Shown: one piece after another, positions 47,042-47,241 of the stretch
Layout of the letters: every line of letters begins with the position of its first letter
Position numbering within the stretch: the first letter of the stretch is position 1
IMG/VR virus record: IMGVR_UViG_3300020020_000055
Coordinates: 1-47,241 of that record
Reading direction: 5' to 3' (one strand)
Length of the DNA: 47,241 bases
Source: a virus
Program-made: the position numbers and the translations under genes
Notes under the pieces: generated by a model
The model's input: the letters and a program-made list of their open reading frames with translations, nothing else
Databases searched by the model: none
Told to the model about the DNA's origin: nothing

Positions 47042-47241
47042 TTACGCCTTAGCCTTTCCGGCGTCGGCCACTGGCACGCCTAGCTGTAGAGTGAACTCGG
47101 TAGACGCGACGCCCGGCTTAGTCGGTACGACGCCCATGCGGCGGTCGAGCTCCAATTTGGCCTCGGCCGACAATCGCGGACCGACGACGTTGGATGCGTC
47201 GGGCATGGTTGGTGTCGCGCCCGTGGCCGCGAGTGCGGCCG
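47042..47241 (-). CDS. Head maturation protease, 3' part
   Basis: C-terminal end of the protease whose start is at 1367. The frame enters from the right edge of the window, continues the sequence of bases 137-11 at the other end, and stops with TAA at 47042-47044 after GVASTEFTLQLGVPVADAGK and a short AKA tail. A fifth of this segment is the 126-bp repeat read once at each end. Confidence 0.88.
   Translation of the reverse strand, partial: AALAATGATPTMPDASNVVGPRLSAEAKLELDRRMGVVPTKPGVASTEFTLQLGVPVADAGKAKA
47116..47241. repeat. Terminal direct repeat, right copy
   Basis: Exact copy of bases 11-136. Here the sequence continues leftward into the natural end of the protease gene, so this copy, not bases 1-10, shows the intact junction. 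Confidence 0.9.

Overview
The window reads as one complete phage genome of about 47.1 kb, GC-rich and densely packed. Bases 11-136 and 47116-47241 are the same 126 bp, and joining them closes one reading frame, the head protease, across the ends. The contig is therefore circular or circularly permuted, with about 47,105 unique bases (137-47241). The host is a GC-rich bacterium. A lipoprotein with a Pro/Ala linker and an Asp-Ala-Asp-Ala-Gly stretch recalls Myxococcota-type secreted proteins, but that is only a weak hint. The particle is a myovirus: Mu-type head genes (DUF935-like portal, gpT-like capsid, gp36-like and gpG-like neck proteins), a contractile tail (sheath, tube, tape measure of 654 aa) and a P2/T4-type baseplate (gp25-like, J-like, I-like).

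Transcription diverges near 16.9 kb. The leftward (minus-strand) unit starts with a Cro-like HTH gene. It continues through a large primase-helicase (13.2-15.8 kb), an iteron-bearing origin candidate (12.92-13.21 kb), a RuvC-like nuclease and about fifteen small genes of mostly unknown function, several of which look like diverged copies of one helical family. It ends at a strong intrinsic terminator at 6.24 kb. Terminase follows at once, then portal and protease, and across the contig join the decoration protein, capsid, an Acb2/Tad1-like protein, neck, sheath, tube, tail chaperones with a lambda-type GGGAAAA frameshift site, tape measure, baseplate, fibres, a large glycine-rich adhesin and a lysis cassette, ending at 29.0 kb.

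The rightward (plus-strand) unit starts with a CI-like repressor whose HTH is broken by a one-base frameshift. It then carries a Cas4/RecB-like nuclease, a probable ssDNA-binding protein, the N-terminal half of RecD2, small genes (DUF7768-like, MazG-like, GIY-YIG-like) and the helicase half of RecD2, ending at a hairpin at 24.87 kb. Between 25 and 29 kb lies a lysogeny-type segment: five small minus-strand genes, a tyrosine integrase, and a divergent HTH/coiled-coil gene followed by two small genes. An 84-nt branched inverted-repeat element separates these from the end of the late operon.

Almost all genes are translationally coupled by ATGA or GTGA overlaps, which I used to choose most starts. 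The points most worth following are the split RecD2, the broken repressor, the iteron origin, the Acb2-like gene, the lipoprotein on the opposite strand inside the early operon, the branched element at 28.95-29.03 kb and the start-codon hairpin of the holin candidate.
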